A DNA stretch of 64,000 bases from Maribacter sp. (GTDB taxonomy: Bacteria > Bacteroidota > Bacteroidia > Flavobacteriales > Flavobacteriaceae). The DNA lies in assembly GCA_024643345.1 (NCBI GenBank), contig JAHENB010000003.1:1-64000 (forward strand). The letters run 5' to 3'. The position numbers were made by a program, and so were the translations under genes. The notes beneath the pieces were generated by a model. The model made no database searches. It had not been told where the DNA came from and saw only the letters and a program-made list of their open reading frames with translations. Shown here one piece after another: positions 1 through 8,128 of the stretch; positions within the stretch are counted from its first letter, which is position 1; each line of letters begins with the position of its first letter.

Positions 1-602
1 GGTTCCATCAAAGGGGAATGGAACGCCCCGCCCACGGGCAATAACAAGGCCCTTCTTGCCCCCACTTCCTTCAATTTTTCGCAAGCTTGGGTAACGGCCT
101 CCACTTCTCCTGAAATCACCAATTGCCCAGGACAGTTGTAATTTGCCGCGACAACGATACCGGGGGTTTGCTGACAGATTTCTTCCACTTTGAAATCGTC
201 TAAACCCAAAACAGCGGCCATAGTACCCGGTCGCGTTTCACAGGCCTTTTGCATGGCTAGGGCCCGTGCCGATACCAATTTTAAGGCATCCTCGAACGTA
301 AGCACCCCATTGGCCACCAGGGCCGAAAATTCTCCCAGCGAATGACCGGCCACCATATCGGGTTTAAAATCCCCGCCCAACACCTTACTCAAAATCACGG
401 AATGCAAAAAAATGGCGGGTTGGGTCACCTTGGTTTCCTTCAGGGCTTCGGGCGTGCCCTCGAACATGGTATCCGTGATCCGGAAACCGAGTATATTATT
501 GGCGTTCTCGAACATTTCCTGAGCCATGGGATACTTTTCATAAAGATCAAGTCCCATTCCCACGAACTGTGCGCCCTGTCCTGGAAATATATATGCGTTC
601 AT
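1..602 (-). CDS. fabD: Malonyl-CoA:ACP transacylase, 5' part (runs off the left edge)
   Basis: Transfers the malonyl group from CoA to acyl carrier protein to feed type II fatty acid synthesis in the cytoplasm. The start is the ATG at 602-600; about 200 residues lie in the window and the 3' part is missing. The N-terminus reads MNAYIFPGQGAQ, the usual opening of this family, and the nucleophile elbow GHSLGE places the catalytic Ser near residue 88. A later Gln-rich/VVAANYNCPGQ region also fits FabD. A TAnnTTTG box lies only about 24 bases upstream of the start, so the gene has its own promoter and a short leader. It is separated from the carbonic anhydrase-like gene by about 180 bases. The call is firm although the C-terminus is outside the window. 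Confidence 0.93.
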   Translation of the reverse strand, partial: MNAYIFPGQGAQFVGMGLDLYEKYPMAQEMFENANNILGFRITDTMFEGTPEALKETKVTQPAIFLHSVILSKVLGGDFKPDMVAGHSLGEFSALVANGVLTFEDALKLVSARALAMQKACETRPGTMAAVLGLDDFKVEEICQQTPGIVVAANYNCPGQLVISGEVEAVTQACEKLKEVGARRALLLPVGGAFHSPLME

Positions 603-625
603 TGGTTATTTTTTAAATTGTGCCG

Positions 626-633
626 CAAAAATA
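626..633 (-). promoter_or_regulatory. Predicted -7 box of fabD promoter
   Basis: On the minus strand this reads TATTTTTG, an exact match to the Bacteroidetes -7 consensus TAnnTTTG. It lies 24 bases upstream of the fabD ATG. No good TTG is seen at the -33 distance, so only half of the promoter is supported. Confidence 0.45.
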
Positions 634-780
634 AGTATAATTTACTGGATATTGGTTTGGAACGTCGCGTTTGCGTCAAACCCACAAAGGGTCCCCGAAT
701 TATAGCAACGGCTTGTCATCCAGCGCTGGCAACCCCTGCTGCATAGCTATCGAAAATACCGGAAAATGGAAATCGAAAAT

Positions 781-1290
781 CTATTTGAACCAGCTCGCAT
801 ACTTCACATAGCTGTCCGCTATCCGGTCGACCTCACCGGCACTGAGTTCCGGGCTGATATCCTTGATTTTCTTGGCGGGCATTCCGGCAAAGACCGTTCC
901 AGCCGGCACATGGGTTCCCTTGGCGAGTACTGCTCCTGCCGCGATGATGCTATGGCTTTCGATCACACAATCGTCCATCACGATACTGCCCATGCCGATC
1001 AGCACATTGTCTTTTATGGTACAGCCATGTACGATGGCATTATGCCCTATTGATACATTGTTGCCAATCGTGGTGGGCGACTTCAGATAGGTACAATGCA
1101 CCACGGCACCGTCTTGAACGTTCACTTTATTGCCCATTTTAATGAAATGCACATCGCCACGTAAAACAGCGTTGAACCAAATACTGCATTGATCCCCCAT
1201 GTGCACCTCCCCCACGATTACCGCATTTTCAGCAATAAAACAGTCGTTTCCGAATTGGGGTGTTTTTCCATTTATGGTTTTTATGATCAT
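781..1290 (-). CDS. Gamma carbonic anhydrase-like left-handed beta-helix protein
   Basis: A 169-residue hexapeptide-repeat protein of the gamma-carbonic anhydrase/PaaY family, expected to form a trimeric left-handed beta-helix with metal sites between subunits. Repeats run from about residue 12 to 135. The three family metal-ligand histidines are present: His65 (GAVVHC), and His83 and His88 (IGHNAIVH). Whether it hydrates CO2 or acts as a metal-dependent thioesterase or acyltransferase-like protein cannot be told, because many family members have no demonstrated activity. It starts at ATG 1290, 39 bases after the LytTR regulator stop, so it may be the last gene of the kinase/regulator transcript. 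Confidence 0.88.
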   Translation of the reverse strand: MIIKTINGKTPQFGNDCFIAENAVIVGEVHMGDQCSIWFNAVLRGDVHFIKMGNKVNVQDGAVVHCTYLKSPTTIGNNVSIGHNAIVHGCTIKDNVLIGMGSIVMDDCVIESHSIIAAGAVLAKGTHVPAGTVFAGMPAKKIKDISPELSAGEVDRIADSYVKYASWFK

Positions 1291-1329
1291 GCTTCAGTGT
1301 TTTTTTGTTTCCGATTGCTGCGTTAAGGT

Positions 1330-2058
1330 TTAAAAATACGACAACAATTCATGTTTTTTGGAAGCAGATACCGATAATTCCTTGCCATTGGAAATCACCA
1401 CGCTACCCCCTTTCCCTTTTTTATAGCGAGCCACTGCGTTTACATTCACCAAATACGATTTGTGGATCCGCACAAAACCAAATGGGGACAGTGCTTCTTC
1501 GAAATATTTCAGGGTTTTGCTCACCACGATCCGCTTGTCTTCAAGATAGACCTCGGTGTAGTTGTCATCGGCCTTACAATATAGGATATCCTTTACTTCC
1601 AGAACCTGAAAACCGTCCTGAAGGGGAAGCGTGATCTTGCCAGGTACCGATTTGTGTTGGGGTTGCAAAATCTTGTCTTCCAGAAGTGCTTCACATTGCT
1701 TGATATCGATGACATAGTTCACCGCCTTGACCAATTCGTCGATGGCTATCGGTTTCATCAGATAATAGGCCGCGTGGTTGTTCAGCGCATCCATGGCATA
1801 TTCGCTGTAGGCCGTAACAAATATGGTCTCAAAGCTGCGATCGGGCAACTGGTCCAACAGATCAAAAGCATTGCCAAAGGGCATCTCAACATCCAAAAAA
1901 ACCAGATCCAAAGGGTGTTCCTCAATAAGTTTCAAACCTTCCTTTACCGAGGCGGCCTCCCCTTTTAAGGTGACATCGGCACAGTACTTTGCCAAATAGT
2001 TGCGCAATATTTCGCGGCTTTGGATCTCATCTTCGACAATGATCGCATTTAGTTTCAT
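1330..2058 (-). CDS. LytTR-family response regulator
   Basis: A 242-residue two-component response regulator that would bind DNA through a C-terminal LytTR domain. The receiver domain (about 1-120) has the acidic pocket near Asp10, the phospho-acceptor Asp56 in FLDVEMP, and Lys102 in MKP. The LytTR domain (about 140-240) has the typical DDNYTEVYL and RIHKSYLVN segments. I chose the ATG at 2058; a TTG one codon upstream is the longest possible start but is less likely. It follows the histidine kinase gene by about 70 bases, so the pair is probably co-transcribed. Its target genes are unknown; the autolysin, quorum and carbon-starvation roles known for other LytTR systems should not be transferred. 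Confidence 0.92.
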   Translation of the reverse strand: MKLNAIIVEDEIQSREILRNYLAKYCADVTLKGEAASVKEGLKLIEEHPLDLVFLDVEMPFGNAFDLLDQLPDRSFETIFVTAYSEYAMDALNNHAAYYLMKPIAIDELVKAVNYVIDIKQCEALLEDKILQPQHKSVPGKITLPLQDGFQVLEVKDILYCKADDNYTEVYLEDKRIVVSKTLKYFEEALSPFGFVRIHKSYLVNVNAVARYKKGKGGSVVISNGKELSVSASKKHELLSYF

Positions 2059-2129
2059 CAATTGCTTTATTTCTTAGGGTTTTAGATGTAAAATCATTCA
2101 ACCATATATCATGACTTTAATGCTAGATC

Positions 2130-4103
2130 TCAGGCCTTCGTTAAAATCAAGGTAATCTTGGTTCCCGAACCATCCGATTCGAGATCTACTATGTGCACGG
2201 CTACGCTGTCTTTATACATTTGGTTCAAGATCGCAATGCGCTTATTGATATTGCCCATGGCCTTAGACTTTTGATTCTTTTGGTTTTCGGTTTTTAACTG
2301 TGCCGATTTCGTTCTCCCGATGCCATTATCGGTAATGGTGATTTCGAGATCCCCGTCATCCCTTGGGGTCAAATCGATATTCAAAAATCCCTTCCCTTCC
2401 TTATAGCGCAAACCGTGCCAAATCGCGTTTTCGATATAGGGCTGCAACAACATCGGGGGAATGAGATAGTCAGCTATCACGGTTCGATCGTCGATTCGAA
2501 TCTGGTAATCGAATTTTTCCGGAAATCGGGAATGCTCCAATTTTAGGTAGAGCTCCAGCAGTTCCAATTCTTTCGTCAAGGGGATAAAATCTTCTTCCGA
2601 ATTTTCAAGAACGGCCCGCATCAAGCTCGAGAAATCGCTTAGATAACGATTGGCGCTTCGTTCATCGTTTTTGGCGATATAACTGTTCACCGAATTGAGG
2701 GCATTGAAAATAAAATGCGGATTCATTTGTGTCCGCAAAGATTTCAGGGCCAACAGATTGTTCGCGAGCTTTTGCTGTCGGTTACTGCGGTAAAAAAAGA
2801 ATACCGCAAATCCCATTAAAAAAATGCCGAATACCAAGGAATATATGACCCATTGCTGACGTTTGTTGCTTTCGGAAGCCAACATCTGTTCGGTAAGCGC
2901 CAGATCATACTTGCTCTGTGACAGTTCCCGTTCCTGTTCAAGTCCGTCAATACGGCTTTGCTTGGCCGCAATTTCTCGGTTAAAGCGCGCTGCCCTTATT
3001 ATTTCCTGTTCTTTTCTAACATAAAGGGTATCAACGACAGACACATAGTCTTGATAGGTTTTCAAAGCTTTGGTGTAATCCCCCTTGACAGCGTAAACTT
3101 CCGACAGTTTTCGGGTTGCGTCCTTTTGTACCACCAGATCGTCTTCCGCATCGGCCTCTATAATGCTTCTTTCCAAATAGGGTATGGCTTCATCCATTTG
3201 ATCTTGGGCGATATAGGCCTTTGCAATCTTAAAGTTGATCTGTTGGGCGGTTATGGTATCGGCCTCCATTTCATTTGAAACGCCCTCTATTCCCGATTTT
3301 GATATGTTCTGAAGTTCCTCCAGGCTCCTTTTCCGCATGCCGATCTCTTCGGGATACCTGTTTTTCTTATTGTAAAAGTCGGCCACCTTTTCCTTTTCCT
3401 GAATGGAACGCTGCGGGGGCTGCGATGCGGCCAATTTTAGGGAATTGCCATAATAGCCTTCTGCCTCCACGCTTTTTCCGTCCCTGGCATAGGCATCGGC
3501 AATCTTGGAATTGAGGTCGGCCATTTTCGGCGCAATACGGTTTAACTGCGCAATTTTTAACCCTTCTTCATAATAGATTATCGCCTCAGCGGCTTTATCG
3601 AGACCCAAATAAGCGTCGCCCAACAGTTCATAGACCGCTACCTTTTGATAGGGCACCCAGGTCTTTTGTTCCAATAAGGGCTTCAACAAGTCCCCCGCCT
3701 CGGTATAATTGGCGTTCATGATATAGGCCTTCCCCAAAAGCAGGGCGGTTCCCATGGTCTTATCGGCCTTAAGAGCGTCTTTATAACTGGAAATGGCCAA
3801 GTCGAGCTGGTTGTGGTATTGATATACCTCTCCCAGCATGGTCAGCGACTTCGAAAGTTGCTTTCCGTCGGCGTTGTTCCCAAGGCCGGCAATGGATTGG
3901 GCAATAAAGTCGATGCTCTTTTCAATACTGGTCTTCTTGAAGTAATTGGCAGAATCCAAAAGGGTTTGGTGCTGCGGAGCGCTCTCGTTCCCCCTTTGAT
4001 CGACCCCTTCTTTCTTAAGATCATTTTCCTTTTGGCCCCCTTGGGGGAACACGGTCAAAGTGACCAAAAATAGGATCCAAATAATAGGTTTCATCCCTGC
4101 CAT
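2130..4103 (-). CDS. TPR-containing LytS-type sensor histidine kinase
   Basis: A 657-residue membrane histidine kinase of the His_kinase/LytS class. Order: signal peptide (1-21), exported tetratricopeptide repeats (about 80-355), a coiled coil (about 365-410), one membrane helix (417-437), the dimerisation/phospho-acceptor segment MNPHFIFNALNS with His463, and a GHKL ATPase domain (about 545-655) with NAIWHG and DNGIGR motifs. The N-terminal repeats suggest sensing by protein-protein contact rather than a small ligand; this is inference. The ATG at 4103 gives the longest product, and a second ATG three codons in is also possible. It sits directly upstream of the LytTR regulator, its probable partner, and is divergent from the VWA gene. 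Confidence 0.92.
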   Translation of the reverse strand: MAGMKPIIWILFLVTLTVFPQGGQKENDLKKEGVDQRGNESAPQHQTLLDSANYFKKTSIEKSIDFIAQSIAGLGNNADGKQLSKSLTMLGEVYQYHNQLDLAISSYKDALKADKTMGTALLLGKAYIMNANYTEAGDLLKPLLEQKTWVPYQKVAVYELLGDAYLGLDKAAEAIIYYEEGLKIAQLNRIAPKMADLNSKIADAYARDGKSVEAEGYYGNSLKLAASQPPQRSIQEKEKVADFYNKKNRYPEEIGMRKRSLEELQNISKSGIEGVSNEMEADTITAQQINFKIAKAYIAQDQMDEAIPYLERSIIEADAEDDLVVQKDATRKLSEVYAVKGDYTKALKTYQDYVSVVDTLYVRKEQEIIRAARFNREIAAKQSRIDGLEQERELSQSKYDLALTEQMLASESNKRQQWVIYSLVFGIFLMGFAVFFFYRSNRQQKLANNLLALKSLRTQMNPHFIFNALNSVNSYIAKNDERSANRYLSDFSSLMRAVLENSEEDFIPLTKELELLELYLKLEHSRFPEKFDYQIRIDDRTVIADYLIPPMLLQPYIENAIWHGLRYKEGKGFLNIDLTPRDDGDLEITITDNGIGRTKSAQLKTENQKNQKSKAMGNINKRIAILNQMYKDSVAVHIVDLESDGSGTKITLILTKA

Positions 4104-4421
4104 AATACAGCAAATTCTCTGTAAACTTAGCAGTTTTATGTGGCACTAGAAAATCCCATGCTTTGAAAGACAAGACCATTACATCGACTTTTTGGCGGTT
4201 TACGAGATCGGAACGGACGGTCACCCATTGAAAAGGGGTATTCCCTCAATCGTAGTTTTTTTTGAAAAAGTTTGGACCTAGTTTTATCAAGGATCGAAGG
4301 CCAATAAAAAGCAGATTTGGCATTGCATGCCATCTTTAGGGTGAACGCGCAATGCCGAGATCTTTTTTCCAAAAAGGCATTTGTACCAGATAAAATTATT
4401 AATCCATAAAAAAGAAACAAG
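4104..4421. other. Divergent intergenic region, no gene seen
   Basis: A 318-base gap between the minus-strand kinase and the plus-strand VWA gene. It must hold both promoters, but I find no clear TTTG/TAnnTTTG pair on either strand. A short palindrome TGGCA-N5-TGCCA sits near 4318-4332 and could be a regulator site. Minus-strand open frames across it extend into the VWA gene and look like shadows. Confidence 0.5.
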
Positions 4422-5600
4422 ATGAAAAAAGTAAATCGACATTTGGCCATCATCGCCGCAGGCTTCATGATGACCGCTGCAGTCCCAGCCGATACGATAA
4501 ACCCCGACACGAATCGAACAAAGCTGAATCCACGGCTGTATGGAAAAACCTTGAAAACATCGAAACAAACGGTCAAAATTGCGTTGCTGTTGGATACCAG
4601 CAACAGCATGGACGGGCTGATCAACCAGGCCAAGGCCCAACTTTGGGACATCGTGAACCAGTTTACGCACGCCAAATGCGGTGACGCGACCCGGCCCAAA
4701 TTGGAAATCGCACTGTATCAATACGGCAATGACAAGCTTTCGGCCCAGGAAGGCTACGTTCAACAGGTATTGGGCTTCAGCAGTGATTTGGATGAAATCT
4801 CGGAAAAGCTTTTTTCGCTTTCGACCAACGGAGGGGAAGAATATTGTGGGCAGGTCATCCAAACTTCCCTAAAACAACTCGATTGGGGCAAAAATCCCGA
4901 TAACCTGAAAATGATATTTATCGCCGGGAACGAACCTTTCGATCAGGGCAGGCTGGCTTACAAAGCGGCCGTGTTGAACGCCATGGAAAAGGACGTGGTG
5001 GTCAATACCATTTTTTGCGGCAACTATGAAGAAGGCATCCATACCTACTGGAAAGATGGGGCCACACTTACCGGCGGCGAGTATATGGCCATCGACCATA
5101 ACCGTCAGGTGGTTCACATCAGCACACCCTATGACGACATCATTATTAAACTCAATGGCAATTTGAACAAAACCTATGTTTCCTATGGTGCTTTAGGTGC
5201 CGCCAAGCAATATCAACAAAGCGCGCAAGATGACAATGCCATGGAAATGGAAGAGGCGGTGGCCGTAAAAAGGGCGGTAAGCAAAAGTTCGAGCCTATAT
5301 ACCAATGAATCCTGGGATTTGATCGATGCCTCGGAAAAACCGGATTTTAACCTCTCCAAGATTGAAAAAAACCAATTGCCCGCAGAATTAAAGGGCAAAT
5401 CGAATCCTGAAATCGAAGCGTTCATCAACGCCAAGAAATCCGAACGCGGCAGGATCCAAAAAGAGATCCAATCGCTGAACGCCAAACGAGAAGCGTTTAT
5501 CCTGGAAAATCAAAAAGATGTGACGAAAGGGGAATTGGAAAACGCCATGCTAGAGGCGATCAAAAAACAAGCTGCAAAAAAAGCCTTTAGTTGGGAATAG
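4422..5600 (+). CDS. Exported von Willebrand factor A-domain protein
   Basis: A 392-residue protein with a signal peptide (about 1-23) and a VWA domain (about 50-240). The metal-ion-dependent adhesion site begins Asp58-x-Ser60-x-Ser62 (LLDTSNSMDG), so divalent-metal-dependent ligand binding is plausible. The domain contains NGGEEYCGQV and FIAGNEPFDQG. The C-terminal third (about 315-392) is rich in Lys, Glu and Gln and predicted to be coiled coil. It has no lipobox, no LPxTG and no type IX C-terminal domain that I can see, so it should be periplasmic. It stands alone, divergent from the TPR kinase and convergent with the PorP-like gene. A functional link with the kinase is possible but unsupported. 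Confidence 0.8.
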   Translation: MKKVNRHLAIIAAGFMMTAAVPADTINPDTNRTKLNPRLYGKTLKTSKQTVKIALLLDTSNSMDGLINQAKAQLWDIVNQFTHAKCGDATRPKLEIALYQYGNDKLSAQEGYVQQVLGFSSDLDEISEKLFSLSTNGGEEYCGQVIQTSLKQLDWGKNPDNLKMIFIAGNEPFDQGRLAYKAAVLNAMEKDVVVNTIFCGNYEEGIHTYWKDGATLTGGEYMAIDHNRQVVHISTPYDDIIIKLNGNLNKTYVSYGALGAAKQYQQSAQDDNAMEMEEAVAVKRAVSKSSSLYTNESWDLIDASEKPDFNLSKIEKNQLPAELKGKSNPEIEAFINAKKSERGRIQKEIQSLNAKREAFILENQKDVTKGELENAMLEAIKKQAAKKAFSWE

Positions 5601-5639
5601 CCTTGTTCAAAATCTTTAAAAAATCGAAGTAAATATTGG

Positions 5640-5676
5640 ATGGGCCGCTTCTTAACCGAAGTAGGCCCATTTTATC
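5640..5676 (+). terminator. Hairpin terminator between the VWA and PorP-like genes
   Basis: Stem ATGGGCC (5640-5646) pairs with GGCCCAT (5664-5670), with an inner CTTC/GAAG pairing, followed by TTTTAT. It lies 40 bases after the VWA stop. The T-run suits the plus strand only. Confidence 0.55.
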
Positions 5677-6697
5677 ATTGGGCCGCAGGGCAATAGCAAT
5701 CGTACTTGCGTTCGGTCTGACCGAAATCATACCCCAAGGTAATCTGGTGAAAACCGCCATTCGACAAGCGTATGGCACCCGATTGGTATGAATAATTATA
5801 GGAAACCATAAAATTATTGATATTGGCCCCGATGATGGGCGTAAACAGTTGCAATCTTTGTTCTCCGAATGATGTGCCATCAACGAATTGCGCCCCATCA
5901 AAACTTCTTCTGTAGGAAAGACCGCCCCAAATGCGGCCAAAATTAACATCCTTATAAACCTTGGCATTGATATCGATGGTTTTCTCCTTGGTAAAGTCGG
6001 TCAGTTGAAAAAGTACCGAAGGCTCTACCTGCCATTCATTTCTACCAAAAATATATCCCGCCGAAATCAGATAGCGCCTAAGATTGTCCACCACCGGAAC
6101 GTTCGCGGGATCTAGCCTGCCCACACGGTACAGACTTCTTTCTGTCGACAATACGTTGAGTGCGGCGAAATGGGCATAGAATTCCATAAGGCTATACGAC
6201 ATGCCAATATCGACATTGTAATATGCGGCACTGATATTTGAACCGGAAATGGCCGGATCCAAAATTCCGCCAGGAGAAAGAAATTCACTTTCGTCCAACC
6301 TGGTCTGCAGTAAAGTGGGACTTATCCCAAACGAAACCTGATTGAGGTATCTCACGTCCCCCCCTAGTTTTAGATGATGGGCATACGTTAACTTTACTCC
6401 GGTTTGCGAATGGTAACCATTGGCATCGTTGAATATTATTGCCCCTACCCCGCTGTTGGTCTCTCCAATTCTAAAATGGGCATTCAAGGTCTGTAAATTG
6501 GGAGCATCCTGAACGTCGAACCACTGTTTTCGTATGGTAGCCCGGATTTTTCCTCCTTCCCCTATTCCGGCCATCGATGGGTAAACCAAGTAGTAGTTAT
6601 CGGCCAAATAATCAAAATAAACAGGGATGCCCTCTTGTGCAGTGGTTTGAAAACCGAAAGCAAAAACCGAAAGCACAATTAAAAAGCGATATCTCAT
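5675..6697 (-). CDS. PorP/SprF family type IX secretion outer-membrane protein
   Basis: A 340-residue predicted outer-membrane beta-barrel with a signal peptide cut after about residue 20 (TTAQ|EG). Near the N-terminus it has YYLVYPSMAG, the segment by which the PorP/SprF family is recognised, then KQWFDVQDAP and repeated amphipathic strands ending in an aromatic-rich C-terminus plus a short Cys-containing tail (CYCPAAQ). In Flavobacterium, SprF helps export and attach the SprB adhesin, and homologues commonly sit beside the giant gene they serve. Here no adhesin or gliding-motor gene is adjacent, so it is either a stand-alone helper or its cargo is encoded elsewhere. Family assignment is firm; the substrate is unknown. 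Confidence 0.87.
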   Translation of the reverse strand: MRYRFLIVLSVFAFGFQTTAQEGIPVYFDYLADNYYLVYPSMAGIGEGGKIRATIRKQWFDVQDAPNLQTLNAHFRIGETNSGVGAIIFNDANGYHSQTGVKLTYAHHLKLGGDVRYLNQVSFGISPTLLQTRLDESEFLSPGGILDPAISGSNISAAYYNVDIGMSYSLMEFYAHFAALNVLSTERSLYRVGRLDPANVPVVDNLRRYLISAGYIFGRNEWQVEPSVLFQLTDFTKEKTIDINAKVYKDVNFGRIWGGLSYRRSFDGAQFVDGTSFGEQRLQLFTPIIGANINNFMVSYNYSYQSGAIRLSNGGFHQITLGYDFGQTERKYDCYCPAAQ

Positions 6698-6765
6698 CTA
6701 GGTCAAGGGGATGTATTAAATCGACTAAACATAAACTATAACGGTTCAAATACCACATTATTATA

Positions 6766-6798
6766 TGGTGGGCAAATAGGAAAATGATTGTATTTTTG
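6766..6798 (+). promoter_or_regulatory. Promoter of the NifU-family gene
   Basis: TATTTTTG at 6791-6798 matches the Bacteroidetes -7 consensus exactly, and a weak TG-containing -33 element lies about 20 bases upstream. The leader to the ATG at 6815 is about 10 bases. Confidence 0.6.
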
Positions 6799-6814
6799 CG
6801 TAAAATAAAATGAT

Positions 6815-7717
6815 ATGAAGGAATATGTAATCACGGTCAAGGAAACCACCAATCCTGCGATTTTGAAGTTTGAGGCAAACCACTTTCTCACCCAGCATCA
6901 AAATTATGAGTTCAAGAACATCGATGAGGCCAAAAACTCTCCATTGGCACAGCAACTGTTCTACCTTCCCTTTATTAAAACCGTTTATATATCCGGTAAT
7001 TTTATCGCTTTGGAAAGATATGGCATCGTGGAATGGGAAGATGTAAAAGACGAAGTAGCCCAGCAGTTGGTAGAATACCTTAATGCAGGGGAACCGATAG
7101 TGGCCGAAGAGCCCGTGGTCAAGCAAGTCGCGGTTACGGTTTATGCCGAAGTGACGCCCAACCCTTCGGTGATGAAATTCGTGGCGAGCAGAAAAATTGT
7201 GCCGACCGCGTTGGAATTTAAGAATATCGATGATGCGAAAGATGCCGCTTTGGCCAAAGCTTTGTTCCACTTTCCATTTGTAAAAGAGGTTTTTATGGAT
7301 GAGAACTATGTGTCGGTGACCAAATACGATATGGCCGACTGGGAAGAGGTTACCCTTGAACTCAGGGAATACATCCGCGACTTTATCGCCGATGGAAAAG
7401 AAGTTGCCAGTACCCAAAGTATCGTGCAAAAGGCAAAAGTTGCCCCTTCCCATAGCAACCGGTCGGCCACCTTGGATGATACCTCCAAGCAAATCATCGA
7501 CATTCTTGAAGAATATGTGAAGCCAGCGGTCGCCAGTGATGGGGGCAACATTCTGTTCCAATCCTATGAGGAAGAAAATAAAAGGGTAAATGTTATCCTC
7601 CAAGGGGCGTGCAGTGGGTGTCCCTCTTCCACCTATACCTTAAAAAACGGGATAGAGACCATGCTCAAGAACATGATGGGCGATAAGGTCAACGAAGTAG
7701 TCGCCTTGAACGGCTGA
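6815..7717 (+). CDS. NifU-family Fe-S scaffold with two N-terminal Nfu_N domains
   Basis: A 300-residue cytoplasmic protein expected to carry and deliver iron-sulfur clusters. Two tandem Scaffold_Nfu_N-type domains (about 5-95 and 105-195) share the pattern TxNPxxxKF ... FKNIDxAK ... ALFxxPFVK. A linker (200-220) leads to a C-terminal NifU domain (about 222-298) with the cluster-binding pair Cys266-Ser-Gly-Cys269 (GACSGCP). Most Nfu proteins have one Nfu_N domain; the doubled form is, as far as I know, a Bacteroidetes arrangement. It has its own promoter and is followed 72 bases later by the dodecin-like gene. No other isc/suf gene is in the window. Confidence 0.9.
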   Translation: MKEYVITVKETTNPAILKFEANHFLTQHQNYEFKNIDEAKNSPLAQQLFYLPFIKTVYISGNFIALERYGIVEWEDVKDEVAQQLVEYLNAGEPIVAEEPVVKQVAVTVYAEVTPNPSVMKFVASRKIVPTALEFKNIDDAKDAALAKALFHFPFVKEVFMDENYVSVTKYDMADWEEVTLELREYIRDFIADGKEVASTQSIVQKAKVAPSHSNRSATLDDTSKQIIDILEEYVKPAVASDGGNILFQSYEEENKRVNVILQGACSGCPSSTYTLKNGIETMLKNMMGDKVNEVVALNG

Positions 7718-7789
7718 TCTTAATAAGTCGCCATGGACATTTGACTATTTTATTCCTTATCTTGTAAGGAACCTTAAATTATAAAACAT

Positions 7790-7990
7790 ATGTCAGTATT
7801 AAAAGTAATCGAAATCTTGGCCAGCTCTGAAAAAAGTTGGGAAGATGCCGCACAGAATGCTGTGACGGAAGCATCGAAATCTGTTAAAAACATTCGTTCG
7901 GTTTATGTTCATGAACAAAGTGGCACTGTAAATCACGGTAAAATAGAACAGTACCGCGTGAACGTCAAAATTACCTTTGAGGTAAAATAA
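7790..7990 (+). CDS. Dodecin-like small protein
   Basis: A 66-residue protein with the dodecin fold signature: VLKVIEILASS, SWEDA, and the C-terminal strand YRVNVKITFEV. Dodecins form hollow dodecamers that store flavins, stacking the isoalloxazine ring on a conserved Trp in the second strand. In this protein that position is Ser37 (NIRSVYVHEQ), so the flavin-stacking Trp is absent. The oligomer may form but bind another ligand, or nothing. The start is the only ATG and has AT-rich upstream sequence. A terminator follows at 8013. Fold confidence is high; ligand unknown. Confidence 0.82.
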   Translation: MSVLKVIEILASSEKSWEDAAQNAVTEASKSVKNIRSVYVHEQSGTVNHGKIEQYRVNVKITFEVK

Positions 7991-8012
7991 ATTTGTGGCG
8001 ACCCATAATGGT

Positions 8013-8048
8013 AAAGCATCAGTCTCCCGGCCGATGCTTTTTTGTTTT
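8013..8048 (+). terminator. Rho-independent terminator after the dodecin-like gene
   Basis: AAAGCATC (8013-8020) pairs with GATGCTTT (8033-8040), with a 12-base loop and a T-rich tail to 8048. Confidence 0.75.
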
Positions 8049-8051
8049 GTT

Positions 8052-8059
8052 TAAATTTG
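8052..8059 (+). promoter_or_regulatory. Possible -7 box for the DUF255 gene
   Basis: TAAATTTG matches TAnnTTTG exactly, just after the dodecin terminator and about 70 bases before the ATG at 8129. No convincing -33 TTG is present. Confidence 0.35.
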
Positions 8060-8128
8060 CAGGGGCATCACCAGTAGCGTCCATCAGCATATAAGAAATA
8101 CCCGATTTCAAGTGCATAAACCCTTATT

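Noticed and set aside
2056-2061. TTG start for the LytTR regulator
   Set aside because: An ATG one codon later gives the standard N-terminus; the same reasoning applies to actE and the cysteine-free SCO-like gene.
4136-4862. Two minus-strand open frames across the 4104-4421 gap into the VWA gene
   Set aside because: They overlap the VWA gene on the opposite strand, have no motif and no start context, and the VWA protein is clearly the real product.
6761-7603. A 280-residue minus-strand open frame opposite the NifU gene
   Set aside because: It is the shadow of a well-conserved plus-strand NifU gene with its own promoter; it has no recognisable motif and is rich in His/Phe typical of antisense reading.
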